From assembly GCA_036821845.1 (NCBI GenBank), contig DAISIT010000004.1, positions 1-64,000 of the forward strand: a stretch of 64,000 bases of DNA, written 5' to 3'. The notes below the pieces were generated by a model. The model saw nothing but the letters and a program-made list of their open reading frames with translations, was not told the DNA's origin and did no database searches. Below, one piece after another: positions 8,798 through 17,075 of the stretch. The position numbers were made by a program, and so were the translations under genes. Position 1 is the stretch's first letter; each line of letters opens with the position of its first letter. This stretch comes from JAEUMD01 sp937950105 (GTDB lineage Bacteria; Pseudomonadota; Alphaproteobacteria; Rhizobiales; Hyphomicrobiaceae).

Positions 8798-9904
8798 ATG
8801 GCCTCCACCACGGCAACGCATACGCTCGGCGATCTCATCGCGCGGCCGTCGCAGCCCGACGATGCACCGGCGGTTGCGCCGACAATCGCGACGGTCGACG
8901 GGTTCGACGTCACGCTCGTCGTTGCCAGCGCTGGCGTCGAGAGCCTGCTGCTGATGCTCGCCATGCGCGGCACTGTTGCGCTGCCGCTGGCGCTGGTCCT
9001 GCATGTCGCGGTAGTCGCAACGCTCGCCGTGTTCCTGTTGCGGCGGCGACGCGAAGGTCACGATTTGACGGCACCACTGCTGGCGCTGCTCGCAGTGATG
9101 GCGAGCGGACCGATCGGCGCTCTGGCCATGCTGCCGGCGTTGATGGCGATGCGCCGCCCGACCATACCCTCCGGACTTCTCGCGCAGTGGTACGAGCGCA
9201 TCAGCCTGTCGACAAGCATCGAGACCGAGACGTGGCTAGCCGATCGCGTTGCCGCCAATCGCACCATCGACGTCGCCGCGACATCGCCGCTGTCGTTCGC
9301 GGACGTCATGCAGTCCGGTTCGCTCGAGGAACGCCAGCGGGCGCTGGGCCTCGTCGCGCGCAGCTTCCACCCGAGCTACCTGCCGATGCTGGCGATCGCG
9401 CTCGACAGCGAGGAGCCGGTGATCCGCGTGCAGGCGGCAGCCGTCGCCGCGCGCGTCCGCCCGCGCCTCGCCACCGATGCGCAAGCGTGGAGCGGGGAGG
9501 CCGAAGCGATCGCTGGCGGGGGCTCCAGGGTCGATGCCTATCGCGTCGCCCGCCTGTTGCGCGACCTCGATCTCGCCTGCAACTCCGGCCTGCTCGACAA
9601 GCCGGTCGAGGAGGCGGCGCGCAAGGTCGCGGCGCGATTGACGCGGACGCTCGATGTGCACGCCCTGCTGCTCGCGCGCCCGCGATCGGCTGCGGACGTT
9701 GCGCTGCTCGATGCGCTGGAAACGCGACTCATGGCACACGCCCGCTTCGATGCGCTGCGGATGTTGCGTAAACGTCGGCGCCTCGCGGATCGCGGCTGGA
9801 CGCGTCTTCGCCGGCTGCCCGTGTCCGCCGACGCCGGCAAGCTGCGGCATCGGCGATGCACGAAGCACCGCGTCCGCCGCCTGCGCGGGAGCCCGGCGGC
9901 ATGA
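8798..9904 (+). CDS. pelE: PelE-like inner-membrane protein
   Basis: 368 residues; the ATG follows the pelD stop with no gap. Hydrophobic segments lie near residues 38-80 and 90-115, then a soluble alpha-helical repeat region (EERQRALGLVARSFHPSYLP, EPVIRVQAAAVAARVRP) that looks HEAT- or TPR-like. Pseudomonas PelE is a small membrane protein with TPR repeats that bridges PelD and PelF in the synthase. Identity rests mainly on position between pelD and pelF and on this layout, since PelE is poorly conserved. The last 45 residues are very rich in Arg and Lys, like the tail of the pelB-like product. Confidence 0.7.
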   Translation: MASTTATHTLGDLIARPSQPDDAPAVAPTIATVDGFDVTLVVASAGVESLLLMLAMRGTVALPLALVLHVAVVATLAVFLLRRRREGHDLTAPLLALLAVMASGPIGALAMLPALMAMRRPTIPSGLLAQWYERISLSTSIETETWLADRVAANRTIDVAATSPLSFADVMQSGSLEERQRALGLVARSFHPSYLPMLAIALDSEEPVIRVQAAAVAARVRPRLATDAQAWSGEAEAIAGGGSRVDAYRVARLLRDLDLACNSGLLDKPVEEAARKVAARLTRTLDVHALLLARPRSAADVALLDALETRLMAHARFDALRMLRKRRRLADRGWTRLRRLPVSADAGKLRHRRCTKHRVRRLRGSPAA

Positions 9905-11541
9905 TGCGGGAGCTCATCGATCGTTGGCTGAGACAACGCGCGCCGGGTGACGACAGCGCACCGCTTCGTCCTGCCGCCGCAGGGGCGACAGCCGACGTCT
10001 GCCTCATCGTCGAAGGCTGCTATCCCTATGTGCAGGGCGGTGTCGCCGGATGGATCGACTGGCTGATGCGCAGCCAGCCGCATCTGACTTTCGCGGTCGT
10101 CGCGCTGTGGCCGAGGCCGACGGAGCAGAAGCCGCGCTACGTGCTGCCGGACAACGCCATCTCGTTCGACACGCTCTACCTGCAGGACTTCGGCGAGCCG
10201 CCGCGCCAGCGCCTCGCGTTGCCGGATGGCCTCGACGATGTCGCGCGCACGCTCGGCGTTCTCGTCAAGCGTGGTGGTCTCGAACCGTGGCGGGCGTTCT
10301 CGAACCGTCTCGCGAAGATGCGGCAGACGGCGCCGCTGCCGGTCATCTTCAACTCTCCGGTGGCGTGGGAGATCGTGCAGCGCATGTATGCGGCGGACAT
10401 GCCGCAAAGCTCGTTCCTGCATTACTTCTGGGCGTGGCGCGCGCTGCTCGGCGGGTTGTTCGCGGTCGCAGAGGCGCCGCTGCCGCCGGCGCGCGTCTAT
10501 CACACCATCTCGACCGGATATGCGGGGTTGCTCGCAGCACGCGCGGCGCTCGAGACGGGGCGCCCGGCGCTGCTCACCGAGCACGGCATCTACACCAACG
10601 AGCGGCGTATCGAGCTGCTGATGGCCGACTGGGTCGCGGACAACATCGACAAGGGCAGCAGCCTCACCGACGAGCGCGTCGATCTGCGCGACATGTGGGT
10701 GCGCGCCTTCGAAGCCTATGCACGCACCTGCTACGAGGTCTGCGAGAAGGTCGTCACGCTCTACGAGGACAACCAGCGCGCCGAGCGCTCCCTCGGTGCC
10801 GACACAGGGCGCCTGTCGGTCATCGCCAACGGCATCGACACCGCGCGCTTCGCTCACCTGGCGCGCGCCGCCGACGACGCGCGCCCGACCATGGCGCTGA
10901 TCGGCCGCGTCGTGCCGATCAAGGACGTGAAGAGCTACATCGCCGCCGCGCGCGTGTTGAAGCAGCGCGTACCGGACCTGCGCGCACTGGTGCTCGGGCC
11001 GCTCGACGAGGACCCCGAGTATGCCGACGAGTGCCGCGCGCTGGTCAGTGCGCTCGGGCTCGACGGCACGGTCGAATTCACGGGAGCGGTCAACGTCGCC
11101 GACTATTTCCCGCAGATCCACGTCGCGGTGTTGACCAGCTTGTCGGAGTCGCAACCATTGGTGTTGCTGGAAGCGGGCGCGGCGGGCGTCCCGTTCGTTG
11201 CCACCAACGTCGGATCGTGCCGCGAGATCATCGAGGGGCGCAGCGAGGAGAGCCCGCACCTCGGCGCCGGCGGCATCGTCACGCCGCTGGTCGCGCCGGA
11301 GGCGATCGCCGACGCGGTCGGCGCGCTGCTCACCGATCACGCGCGCCGACGGGCAGCGGGCGAGGCGCTGCGTGCGCGCGTGGAAACCTACTACACGTCG
11401 GCGCGGGCGGCCGACGCCTACCGTCGGCTCTATGGCGAGCTTGCCGGGCGCCAGACGAGCGTCGCGCGGGCGTTGCGTGGTTCGGCCACCTTCGCTCCGG
11501 TGCGCCGATCCCATTTCAACCCGGCATCTGGGACACGCTGA
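9901..11541 (+). CDS. pelF: PelF glycosyltransferase (GT4), Pel synthase
   Basis: 546 residues from ATG 9901, whose ATGA overlaps the pelE stop; ATG 9856 is in frame but would run deep into pelE. PelF is the cytosolic GT-B glycosyltransferase that polymerises Pel from a UDP-sugar. Diagnostic blocks are VCLIVEGCYPYVQGGVAGW near the N-terminus, the LTEHGIYTNERR segment mid-protein, VIANGID, and the donor-binding E-x7-E motif in SQPLVLLEAGAAGVPFVAT. The EGCYPYVQGGV start is highly characteristic of PelF. Length fits the family (about 500-510 residues in Pseudomonas). This gene and pelG anchor the identification of the operon. Confidence 0.92.
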   Translation: MMRELIDRWLRQRAPGDDSAPLRPAAAGATADVCLIVEGCYPYVQGGVAGWIDWLMRSQPHLTFAVVALWPRPTEQKPRYVLPDNAISFDTLYLQDFGEPPRQRLALPDGLDDVARTLGVLVKRGGLEPWRAFSNRLAKMRQTAPLPVIFNSPVAWEIVQRMYAADMPQSSFLHYFWAWRALLGGLFAVAEAPLPPARVYHTISTGYAGLLAARAALETGRPALLTEHGIYTNERRIELLMADWVADNIDKGSSLTDERVDLRDMWVRAFEAYARTCYEVCEKVVTLYEDNQRAERSLGADTGRLSVIANGIDTARFAHLARAADDARPTMALIGRVVPIKDVKSYIAAARVLKQRVPDLRALVLGPLDEDPEYADECRALVSALGLDGTVEFTGAVNVADYFPQIHVAVLTSLSESQPLVLLEAGAAGVPFVATNVGSCREIIEGRSEESPHLGAGGIVTPLVAPEAIADAVGALLTDHARRRAAGEALRARVETYYTSARAADAYRRLYGELAGRQTSVARALRGSATFAPVRRSHFNPASGTR

Positions 11542-11542
11542 C

Positions 11543-12961
11543 ATGGCCGGCATCGGCTTCGAACTCAGGAAACTCAGTCAGCGCCAGTCGATCTCGGCGA
11601 TCGTCGGCGCGTTCGGGCATGCCGCAGTGATCGCCGCAGGACCTTGGCTGTTCACCATCCTGAGCCTGGCCAGCATCACGCTGGTCACCGAGCAGGTCGC
11701 CGGCCTCGCGACGCTCGCCAACTTCCGCGCCGTCATCATCTACGCCTTTGCCGTCTCGCTGGTGCTGACGGCGCCGGTCACCATGGTGGCGACCCGGCTC
11801 GTCGCCGATGCGCTGTGGCTGAGAAAGCCGGAGCGCGTGCGCCCGCTGCTGTTCGGCTCCTATAGCGTCGCAATCGCCCTCGTCTCCGCAGGCACATCGC
11901 TGCTGGCGCTCTACTTCCGCATGCCGCTGGCGCTGGCGGCAGGGCTGCTGGCGGCGTCGCTCACCGTGGCGCTGATCTGGGTAGCGCTGGCGTTCTGCGG
12001 CGCAGTGCGCGACTACCGCGGCGTGACCTTCGCGTTCGTCGGCGGACAGCTGGTCGCCGTCCTCGCCGGCATCGCCGCGGCGCTCGGCGGGCTCGGTGCG
12101 GTCGGCATCGTCGCCGGTTTCGTCTCTGGCCTGTCGTTGACCTTCGTGCTGCTGACGCTGCGTGTGCTGGCGACGTTCCCCGGGCGCATGGCGGCGCCGG
12201 AGGTCGGCTTCGAGGCGATCATCGAGGGCTTCCGCACCTACCGGCATCTGGCGCTCGGCGCGCTGGCTGCCGCTGCTGCGGTTTGGATCGACAAGTGGAT
12301 TTTCTGGTTCTCGCCGGTCGGCGAGCAGGTGGAGGGCGGGCTGGTGCATGCGCCGCTCTACGACAGCGCCATGTTCATCGCGTCGCTGGTCGTGATCCCG
12401 GCGCTCGCCATGTTCGTCGTCCAGCTCGAGACGGCGTTCTTCGATCGCTACCAGAGCTATTACAACACCATCCAGACGCACGGGACGCTGCAGCAGATCG
12501 AAGCCTCGCGCCGGCGCCTGTCGCAACACACGCTCGACCAGCTCGTGCTCATCACCGTCATGCAGGTCGGCATCTGCGCCGTGCTGGTGCTGTCGGCGCC
12601 GATGATCGTCGATGCGCTGAACCTGCAGTATCAGCAGATCTCGATCCTGCGCTACGGCGCGCTCGGCGCGGTGTTCCAGTTCATTTTCATCGCCTCGACG
12701 TCGATGCTGCTGTTCTTCGATCGCCGCCGCCTGTTCCTCGCCCTGCAGGCTCTGTTTCTCGCGCTCAATGCAGGCTTCACCGGTCTCAGCGTCTATCTCG
12801 GCGAGACCTATTTCGGCGTCGGCTATTTCGCTGCGTGTCTCGTGTCGAGCTTCATCGCCTATCTCGCCGCCGACAGCACCTTCCTGCGTCTCAATTTCCT
12901 GACCTTCCTCGGCAACAATCCGTCGGTTCGCGCCGCCGCCGCCCGCTCGACGCGCACGTGA
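11543..12961 (+). CDS. pelG: PelG polysaccharide transporter (MOP superfamily)
   Basis: 472 residues, beginning 2 nt after the pelF stop. The start MAGIGFELRKL followed by AGPWLFTILSL is a PelG signature. About twelve hydrophobic helices fill the protein, as expected for a Wzx-like flippase of the MOP superfamily. PelG is the inner-membrane channel that, with PelD, PelE and PelF, moves the growing Pel chain to the periplasm. It is the last gene of the operon; the convergent lysR gene ends 10 bp beyond. No pelC homologue follows. Confidence 0.92.
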   Translation: MAGIGFELRKLSQRQSISAIVGAFGHAAVIAAGPWLFTILSLASITLVTEQVAGLATLANFRAVIIYAFAVSLVLTAPVTMVATRLVADALWLRKPERVRPLLFGSYSVAIALVSAGTSLLALYFRMPLALAAGLLAASLTVALIWVALAFCGAVRDYRGVTFAFVGGQLVAVLAGIAAALGGLGAVGIVAGFVSGLSLTFVLLTLRVLATFPGRMAAPEVGFEAIIEGFRTYRHLALGALAAAAAVWIDKWIFWFSPVGEQVEGGLVHAPLYDSAMFIASLVVIPALAMFVVQLETAFFDRYQSYYNTIQTHGTLQQIEASRRRLSQHTLDQLVLITVMQVGICAVLVLSAPMIVDALNLQYQQISILRYGALGAVFQFIFIASTSMLLFFDRRRLFLALQALFLALNAGFTGLSVYLGETYFGVGYFAACLVSSFIAYLAADSTFLRLNFLTFLGNNPSVRAAAARSTRT

Positions 12962-12971
12962 GCCTTTTCGA

Positions 12972-13865
12972 TCAGCCGCCAAGGCGCGCGCTGAAGAAAT
13001 CGATCGCCGCGCGCACTTTCGCGGGCGGCCGGCGGTCGGCCGGATAGACCGCGTAGACGCCGCCGAAGTCGAGCGTCGGGCAATCGAGGTCGAGCGCTAC
13101 CAGTCGGCCCGAGGCGATCTCGTCGGCAACCAGGAACATCGGCTGGTAGACGATGCCGAGCCCGCCCGCCGCCGCCGTCACCAGCGCGTCGCCGTTGTTG
13201 CATTCGATGCTGCCGGACACGGCGACGCTGGCGCGGCCTGGTCCGCCGAAATCCCAGCGCCTGGTGCCGATGCGCCGCGACAGCGTGTAGCCGAGGCAGT
13301 TGTGCCCGGCGAGTTCGGCGATGCGGCGCGGCGTGCCTTCCCGCGCGAGATAGGCCGGCGCGGCGCAGACGGCGGTCGGGCACGGCGCGAGCTTCCGCGC
13401 GATCATGCTGGAGGCTTCGAGAGAGCCGATGCGGATGAGGAGGTCCCAGCCTTCCTCGACCGGGTCGACGTAGCGGTCGGTCAGGCCGAGGTGCAAAGAC
13501 AGCGCGGGATGCAGACGCGAGAAATCGCTCAGCAGCGGCGCGATGGCGCGTGTGCCGAACGACACCGGCGCGTTGAGCCGCAGCGTGCCGCTGACTTCGA
13601 CCCCTTCGCGTGAGGCCAGCGTTTCGGCCTCGTCCAGCTCCGCGAGGATTCGCTCGGCGCTTTCGAGATAACGCCGCCCCGGATCGGTGAGCGTCACGCG
13701 CCGGGTCGAGCGGTGCAGAAGCTTGACGTTGAGCCGGCTTTCGAGCGCGGCGATATGCTTGGTCGCCATGGTCTGTGACATGCCGAGCGCCCGCGCCGCT
13801 CCCGACAGGCTGCCGAGGGCGGCAACGCGCGCGAGCACCTGCATGCCGGTAATGCGGTCGAGCAT
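12972..13865 (-). CDS. LysR-family regulator of the adjacent catDE-like genes
   Basis: 297 residues from the ATG at 13863-13865; GGAG lies about 8 nt upstream. The winged helix-turn-helix is at about residues 5-60 (ARVAALGSLSGAARALGMSQ). A LysR substrate domain follows, of the CrgA/AaeR-like subgroup that favours short aromatic or quinone-like ligands. It is transcribed away from a DoxX gene and a ring-cleavage dioxygenase gene, with a perfect palindrome just upstream of its start. That is the classic arrangement for autorepression and divergent control. The inducer cannot be read from sequence. Confidence 0.88.
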   Translation of the reverse strand: MLDRITGMQVLARVAALGSLSGAARALGMSQTMATKHIAALESRLNVKLLHRSTRRVTLTDPGRRYLESAERILAELDEAETLASREGVEVSGTLRLNAPVSFGTRAIAPLLSDFSRLHPALSLHLGLTDRYVDPVEEGWDLLIRIGSLEASSMIARKLAPCPTAVCAAPAYLAREGTPRRIAELAGHNCLGYTLSRRIGTRRWDFGGPGRASVAVSGSIECNNGDALVTAAAGGLGIVYQPMFLVADEIASGRLVALDLDCPTLDFGGVYAVYPADRRPPAKVRAAIDFFSARLGG

Positions 13866-13876
13866 GGGTGGCTCCA

Positions 13877-13897
13877 TCTCACACCATTGGTGTGAGA
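13877..13897. promoter_or_regulatory. Perfect palindromic operator between lysR and doxX
   Basis: Arms TCTCACACCA and TGGTGTGAGA are perfect 10-bp inverted repeats around a single T. The site lies 12 bp upstream of the lysR start and about 100 bp upstream of the doxX start. It has the T-N11-A geometry expected for LysR proteins. It very likely is the binding site of the LysR protein encoded next to it. Confidence 0.75.
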
Positions 13898-13995
13898 GTG
13901 TATGCTTCAATAGCCGATTATCAAACCATCGAGTTTGCCCCACCTTGGCAGTCAGAAATTCATTGGTTCAACCCCGCCTTGATGGAGCACACGCC

Positions 13996-14421
13996 ATGAT
14001 CGATCACCGCACCGCGCCCTATGGCGCCCTTCTCCTCCGCGTCAGCCTCGGCGCCATGTTTCTCGCGCACGGCCTGCTGCTCAAGGTCATGACCTTCAGC
14101 GTCGCCGGGACCGTCGGCTTCTTCGAAAGCATCGGCTATCCGGGATTTTTCGCATATCTCGTCATTCTCGGCGAAATCGCGGGCGGCGTGGCTCTGATCC
14201 TCGGCATCATGCCGCGCCTGGTCGCACTGGCGCTGGTGCCGATCATGCTCGGCGCGACCTTGCAGCACATCGGCAATGGCTGGTTGTTCTCGGCGACGGG
14301 CGGTGGCTGGGAGTTCCCGGTGTTCTGGACGGCGGCCCTGTTCGTGCAGGCTCTCGTCGGCGATGGCGCGCATGCTCTGGTGCCGACGGCGTCGATCAAG
14401 CGCGAGCCCGCGGCCGCCTGA
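13996..14421 (+). CDS. DoxX-family membrane protein (CatD-like)
   Basis: 141 residues with four predicted membrane helices (ALLLRVSLGAMFLAHGLLLK, YLVILGEIAGGVALILGI, LVALALVPIMLGATLQH and a last one). GGAG precedes the ATG. DoxX proteins are small quinone-interacting membrane proteins. Together with the next gene this resembles the Bacillus catDE pair, where a DoxX protein and a catechol 2,3-dioxygenase detoxify catechols and quinones. The LysR regulator lies divergently upstream. Family assignment is firm; substrate is inferred from context. Confidence 0.85.
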   Translation: MIDHRTAPYGALLLRVSLGAMFLAHGLLLKVMTFSVAGTVGFFESIGYPGFFAYLVILGEIAGGVALILGIMPRLVALALVPIMLGATLQHIGNGWLFSATGGGWEFPVFWTAALFVQALVGDGAHALVPTASIKREPAAA

Positions 14422-14451
14422 TCAGATATGACCCATACGGTGGAGGACCCA

Positions 14452-14982
14452 ATGACCTCGGACGCCAATCACGCACCGATGATCGAGGCTCAACTCACCC
14501 CGCAGCCCATCGACCCGCGCGTCACCATCGGTCACGTGCACCTCAAGGTGGCCGACCTCGATCGCGCCCTGGCGTTCTACTGCGGCGTGCTCGGTTTCGA
14601 GCTGAAGCAGCGCTACGGAGCTGAGGCGGCGTTCGTCGCGGCGGGTGGATACCACCACCACATCGGCCTCAACACGTGGATGAGCAAGGGTGGCGCACCG
14701 CCACCACGCGGCAGCACAGGGATCTTCCACGTCGCGATCCTTTATCCGACGCGGGCGTCTCTCGCCGATGCGTTGCGGCGTTTGATCGAGGCGCGCATTC
14801 CGCTGCAGGGCGCGAGCGACCATGGTGTCAGCGAGGCGCTTTATCTCGCCGATCCCGACGGCAACGGCCTCGAGCTCTATCGCGATCGCGACGAAGCCGA
14901 GTGGCCGCGCGACGCGGACGGGCGGCTGGCGATGGACACCCGTCCGCTCGATCTCGAAGCGTTGCTCGACGAGGCCGCCTGA
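14452..14982 (+). CDS. VOC-family dioxygenase (CatE-like catechol 2,3-dioxygenase)
   Basis: 176 residues from ATG 14452, selected because GGAGGA lies 4 nt upstream; ATG 14428 is in frame but has no ribosome site. It has the beta-alpha-beta-beta-beta VOC fold. Likely metal ligands are His in IGHVHLKVADLDRA, His in YHHHIGLNTW, and Glu in DGNGLELYRDRDE. This matches the CatE group of extradiol dioxygenases, which open catechol rings. It is 30 bp after the doxX gene, so they form an operon. A strong terminator follows. Confidence 0.85.
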   Translation: MTSDANHAPMIEAQLTPQPIDPRVTIGHVHLKVADLDRALAFYCGVLGFELKQRYGAEAAFVAAGGYHHHIGLNTWMSKGGAPPPRGSTGIFHVAILYPTRASLADALRRLIEARIPLQGASDHGVSEALYLADPDGNGLELYRDRDEAEWPRDADGRLAMDTRPLDLEALLDEAA

Positions 14983-14994
14983 CGGCGAAACGAC

Positions 14995-15025
14995 AAAGCC
15001 CGGCGCTGATGTGGCGCCGGGCTTT
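14995..15025. terminator. Bidirectional rho-independent terminator
   Basis: A perfect 12-bp stem, AAAGCCCGGCGC with GCGCCGGGCTTT, around a 7-nt loop. A-rich and T-rich ends on both sides let it work in both directions. It sits between the convergent dioxygenase gene (plus) and pyruvate kinase gene (minus), so it probably ends both transcripts. Confidence 0.88.
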
Positions 15026-15066
15026 CACGTCGAAGTCCGTATCGACGAGGGCAGATGTCGCCGTGC

Positions 15067-16509
15067 TCAACCGCCGCCGACCGGGTTGCCGGCGTCGTCG
15101 ACGTAGGCGATGCGGATCATGTTGGTGGTGCCGGGCGAGCCGAGCGGCACGCCGGCGGTGATGAGGATGCCTTCGCCCGCCTTCACCACGCCGTGCTCGA
15201 ACGCGAGCTTGCAGGCCTTGCGCACCATGTCCGACAGCTTCTCGGGGTCGCTGGTCAGAATCGAATGGATGCCCCAGACCACGGCGAGACGCTGTGCCGT
15301 GGCGTGCACGGGGGTCAGGCCGATCACCGGCAGGCCCGGACGCTCGCGGGCGACGCGCAGTGCGGTCGATCCCGTGGCCGTGAAGCACACGATGGCGGCG
15401 AGCTTCACCGTGTCGGCGATCGCATGCGCCGCCGCCGCGATGGCGTCGTGGGCGGTCGGCTGCGGCATGGTCCGCGTCGCGTGCACGAGGCTCGCGTAAT
15501 TGGGATCGTTCTCCACCTGGATGGCGATACGGTCCATCATCTGGATGGCTTCGGTCGGGAACTGGCCGACCGCCGACTCCGCCGACAGCATCACGGCATC
15601 GGCGCCGTCGAACACGGCAGTGGCGACGTCCGATACCTCGGCGCGCGTCGGCACCGGCGAGGTGATCATGCTCTCGAGCATCTGGGTGGCGACGACCACC
15701 GGCTTGCCGGCCGCGCGGGCGGCCTGCGTGATGCGCTTCTGCAGACCCGGCACGCGCTCGACCGGCAACTCGACGCCGAGATCGCCGCGCGCCACCATGA
15801 AACCGTCGGCAGCCGCGATGATGGCGTCGAGATCGTCGATCGCCGACGGCTTCTCGACCTTGACCATGATGGCGGCCTGGCCATCGACCAGCTTCTTGGC
15901 TTCGAGCACGTCGTCGCCGCGTTGCACGAAGCTCAAGGCGATCCAGTCGGCGCCGAGATCGAGTGCGCAGCCGAGGTCGGCATGATCCTTCTCGGTCAGC
16001 GGCGAAATCTTGAGCAGTGTGTCGGGCAGGCTGATGCCCTTGCGGCTCGCCAGCATGCCGCCGACGATCACCTCCGCCGCGATGCGATCATCCTTGGCTT
16101 CCACCACGCGCATGCGCAGCTTGCCGTCGTCGAGCAGCAGCGTGTGGCCCGGCTCGACGCCCTCGAAGATCTGCGGATGCGGCAGGAACACGCGCGCTTC
16201 CGTACCGGCGCTCTCGTCGCGGTCGAACGAGAAGATCGACTTCTCCTTGACCATGACGCGCTCGCCGGCGAAGGCGCCGAGGCGGAACTTCGGGCCTTGC
16301 AGGTCGGCGAGCACACCGATCGGACATCCGTACTTCCTGGAAACCGAGCGCACGTCGAACATCAGCTGACGCGCGAGATCGTGCGAGGAATGGCTCATGT
16401 TGATGCGGAACACATCGACGCCGGCGAGGAACAGCCGCTCCATCATCTCGGGCGATGAGGACGCCGGTCCCAGTGTCGCTATCAGCTTAACGCGTCGGTT
16501 GCGCCGCAT
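15067..16509 (-). CDS. pyk: Pyruvate kinase
   Basis: 480 residues from the ATG at 16507-16509; a GTG 12 bp upstream is also possible. It converts phosphoenolpyruvate and ADP to pyruvate and ATP. Landmarks are KLIATLGPASSS at the start, VDVFRINMSHSSH, IGVLADLQGPKFR, the IMVKVEKPSAIDDL catalytic Lys and Glu region, MVARGDLGVELP, and ATQMLESM. Length is normal for bacterial Pyk. The start overlaps the end of the upstream DUF1036 gene by about 20 bp. Glycerate 2-kinase lies upstream on the same strand, so 2-phosphoglycerate production and PEP use may be co-expressed. Confidence 0.95.
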   Translation of the reverse strand: MRRNRRVKLIATLGPASSSPEMMERLFLAGVDVFRINMSHSSHDLARQLMFDVRSVSRKYGCPIGVLADLQGPKFRLGAFAGERVMVKEKSIFSFDRDESAGTEARVFLPHPQIFEGVEPGHTLLLDDGKLRMRVVEAKDDRIAAEVIVGGMLASRKGISLPDTLLKISPLTEKDHADLGCALDLGADWIALSFVQRGDDVLEAKKLVDGQAAIMVKVEKPSAIDDLDAIIAAADGFMVARGDLGVELPVERVPGLQKRITQAARAAGKPVVVATQMLESMITSPVPTRAEVSDVATAVFDGADAVMLSAESAVGQFPTEAIQMMDRIAIQVENDPNYASLVHATRTMPQPTAHDAIAAAAHAIADTVKLAAIVCFTATGSTALRVARERPGLPVIGLTPVHATAQRLAVVWGIHSILTSDPEKLSDMVRKACKLAFEHGVVKAGEGILITAGVPLGSPGTTNMIRIAYVDDAGNPVGGG

Positions 16510-16975
16510 TGGTCTTGCCACCCTCGTCGTCGGGATCAGTCAGCCTGATCGTCCAGTCCTTGGCCTCGCCGGTATCGACCTCGAAGAAGCCGGTTCGCTT
16601 ATAGCCGCGATTTGGGCAGTCCTGCACGCCCCGTATGGCGAACGATTTGTCGCTCGTGCACATGAAGTTCTTGCCGACCCATTCGCCGCCGCGATCATAG
16701 TCGACGGCATAGACGTAGATGAACCGGCTCGGCACGGCGCCCTTGAGGAGGGACTCGCAGGTCTGTGAGCCGACGTTCCACCAGCCTTCGGTGGCCCAGC
16801 CGTCCTTGTCCTGGTAGCCGATGGCGACGCCGATGCGGCTCTCGGTCGAATTGCAGAGCTTGAGATCGGCATGGGCGATCGCAGTGCTCGCGGCGAACAG
16901 GGCGGCGGCCGCCAGCAGCCTCGAACGAAGCGGGCGGCGCCGCTGCAACTGCGGTCCGGTGTCGGGGTCGGTCAC
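16487..16975 (-). CDS. Secreted DUF1036 protein
   Basis: 162 residues from a GTG at 16973-16975; longer in-frame starts exist but would run into glycerate kinase. A signal peptide (RSRLLAAAALFAASTAIAHA) directs it to the periplasm. The mature protein begins DLKLCNSTESRIGVAIGY and contains the WATEGWWNVGSQTCESLL core with conserved Cys residues, as is typical of DUF1036, a family common in alphaproteobacteria. Function is unknown. It lies between gckA (98 bp away) and pyk (overlapping), probably in one transcript. Confidence 0.85.
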   Translation of the reverse strand: MTDPDTGPQLQRRRPLRSRLLAAAALFAASTAIAHADLKLCNSTESRIGVAIGYQDKDGWATEGWWNVGSQTCESLLKGAVPSRFIYVYAVDYDRGGEWVGKNFMCTSDKSFAIRGVQDCPNRGYKRTGFFEVDTGEAKDWTIRLTDPDDEGGKTNAAQPTR

Positions 16976-17075
16976 GGGCAGGGCTCCGTCGTCACGCGGC
17001 AGGATCGGCAGGGACGTCAGTGCGACTCGCAAGCGAGCGCAGGGTGTCCCACCGCCACGTCCCGGGTCAACCGGA

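Noticed and set aside
15055..16458. Plus-strand open frame of 467 codons across pyk
   Set aside because: Antisense shadow of pyruvate kinase. The frames at 16821-18563, 30281-31678, 36829-38652 and 43488-44759 are also antisense to well-identified genes.
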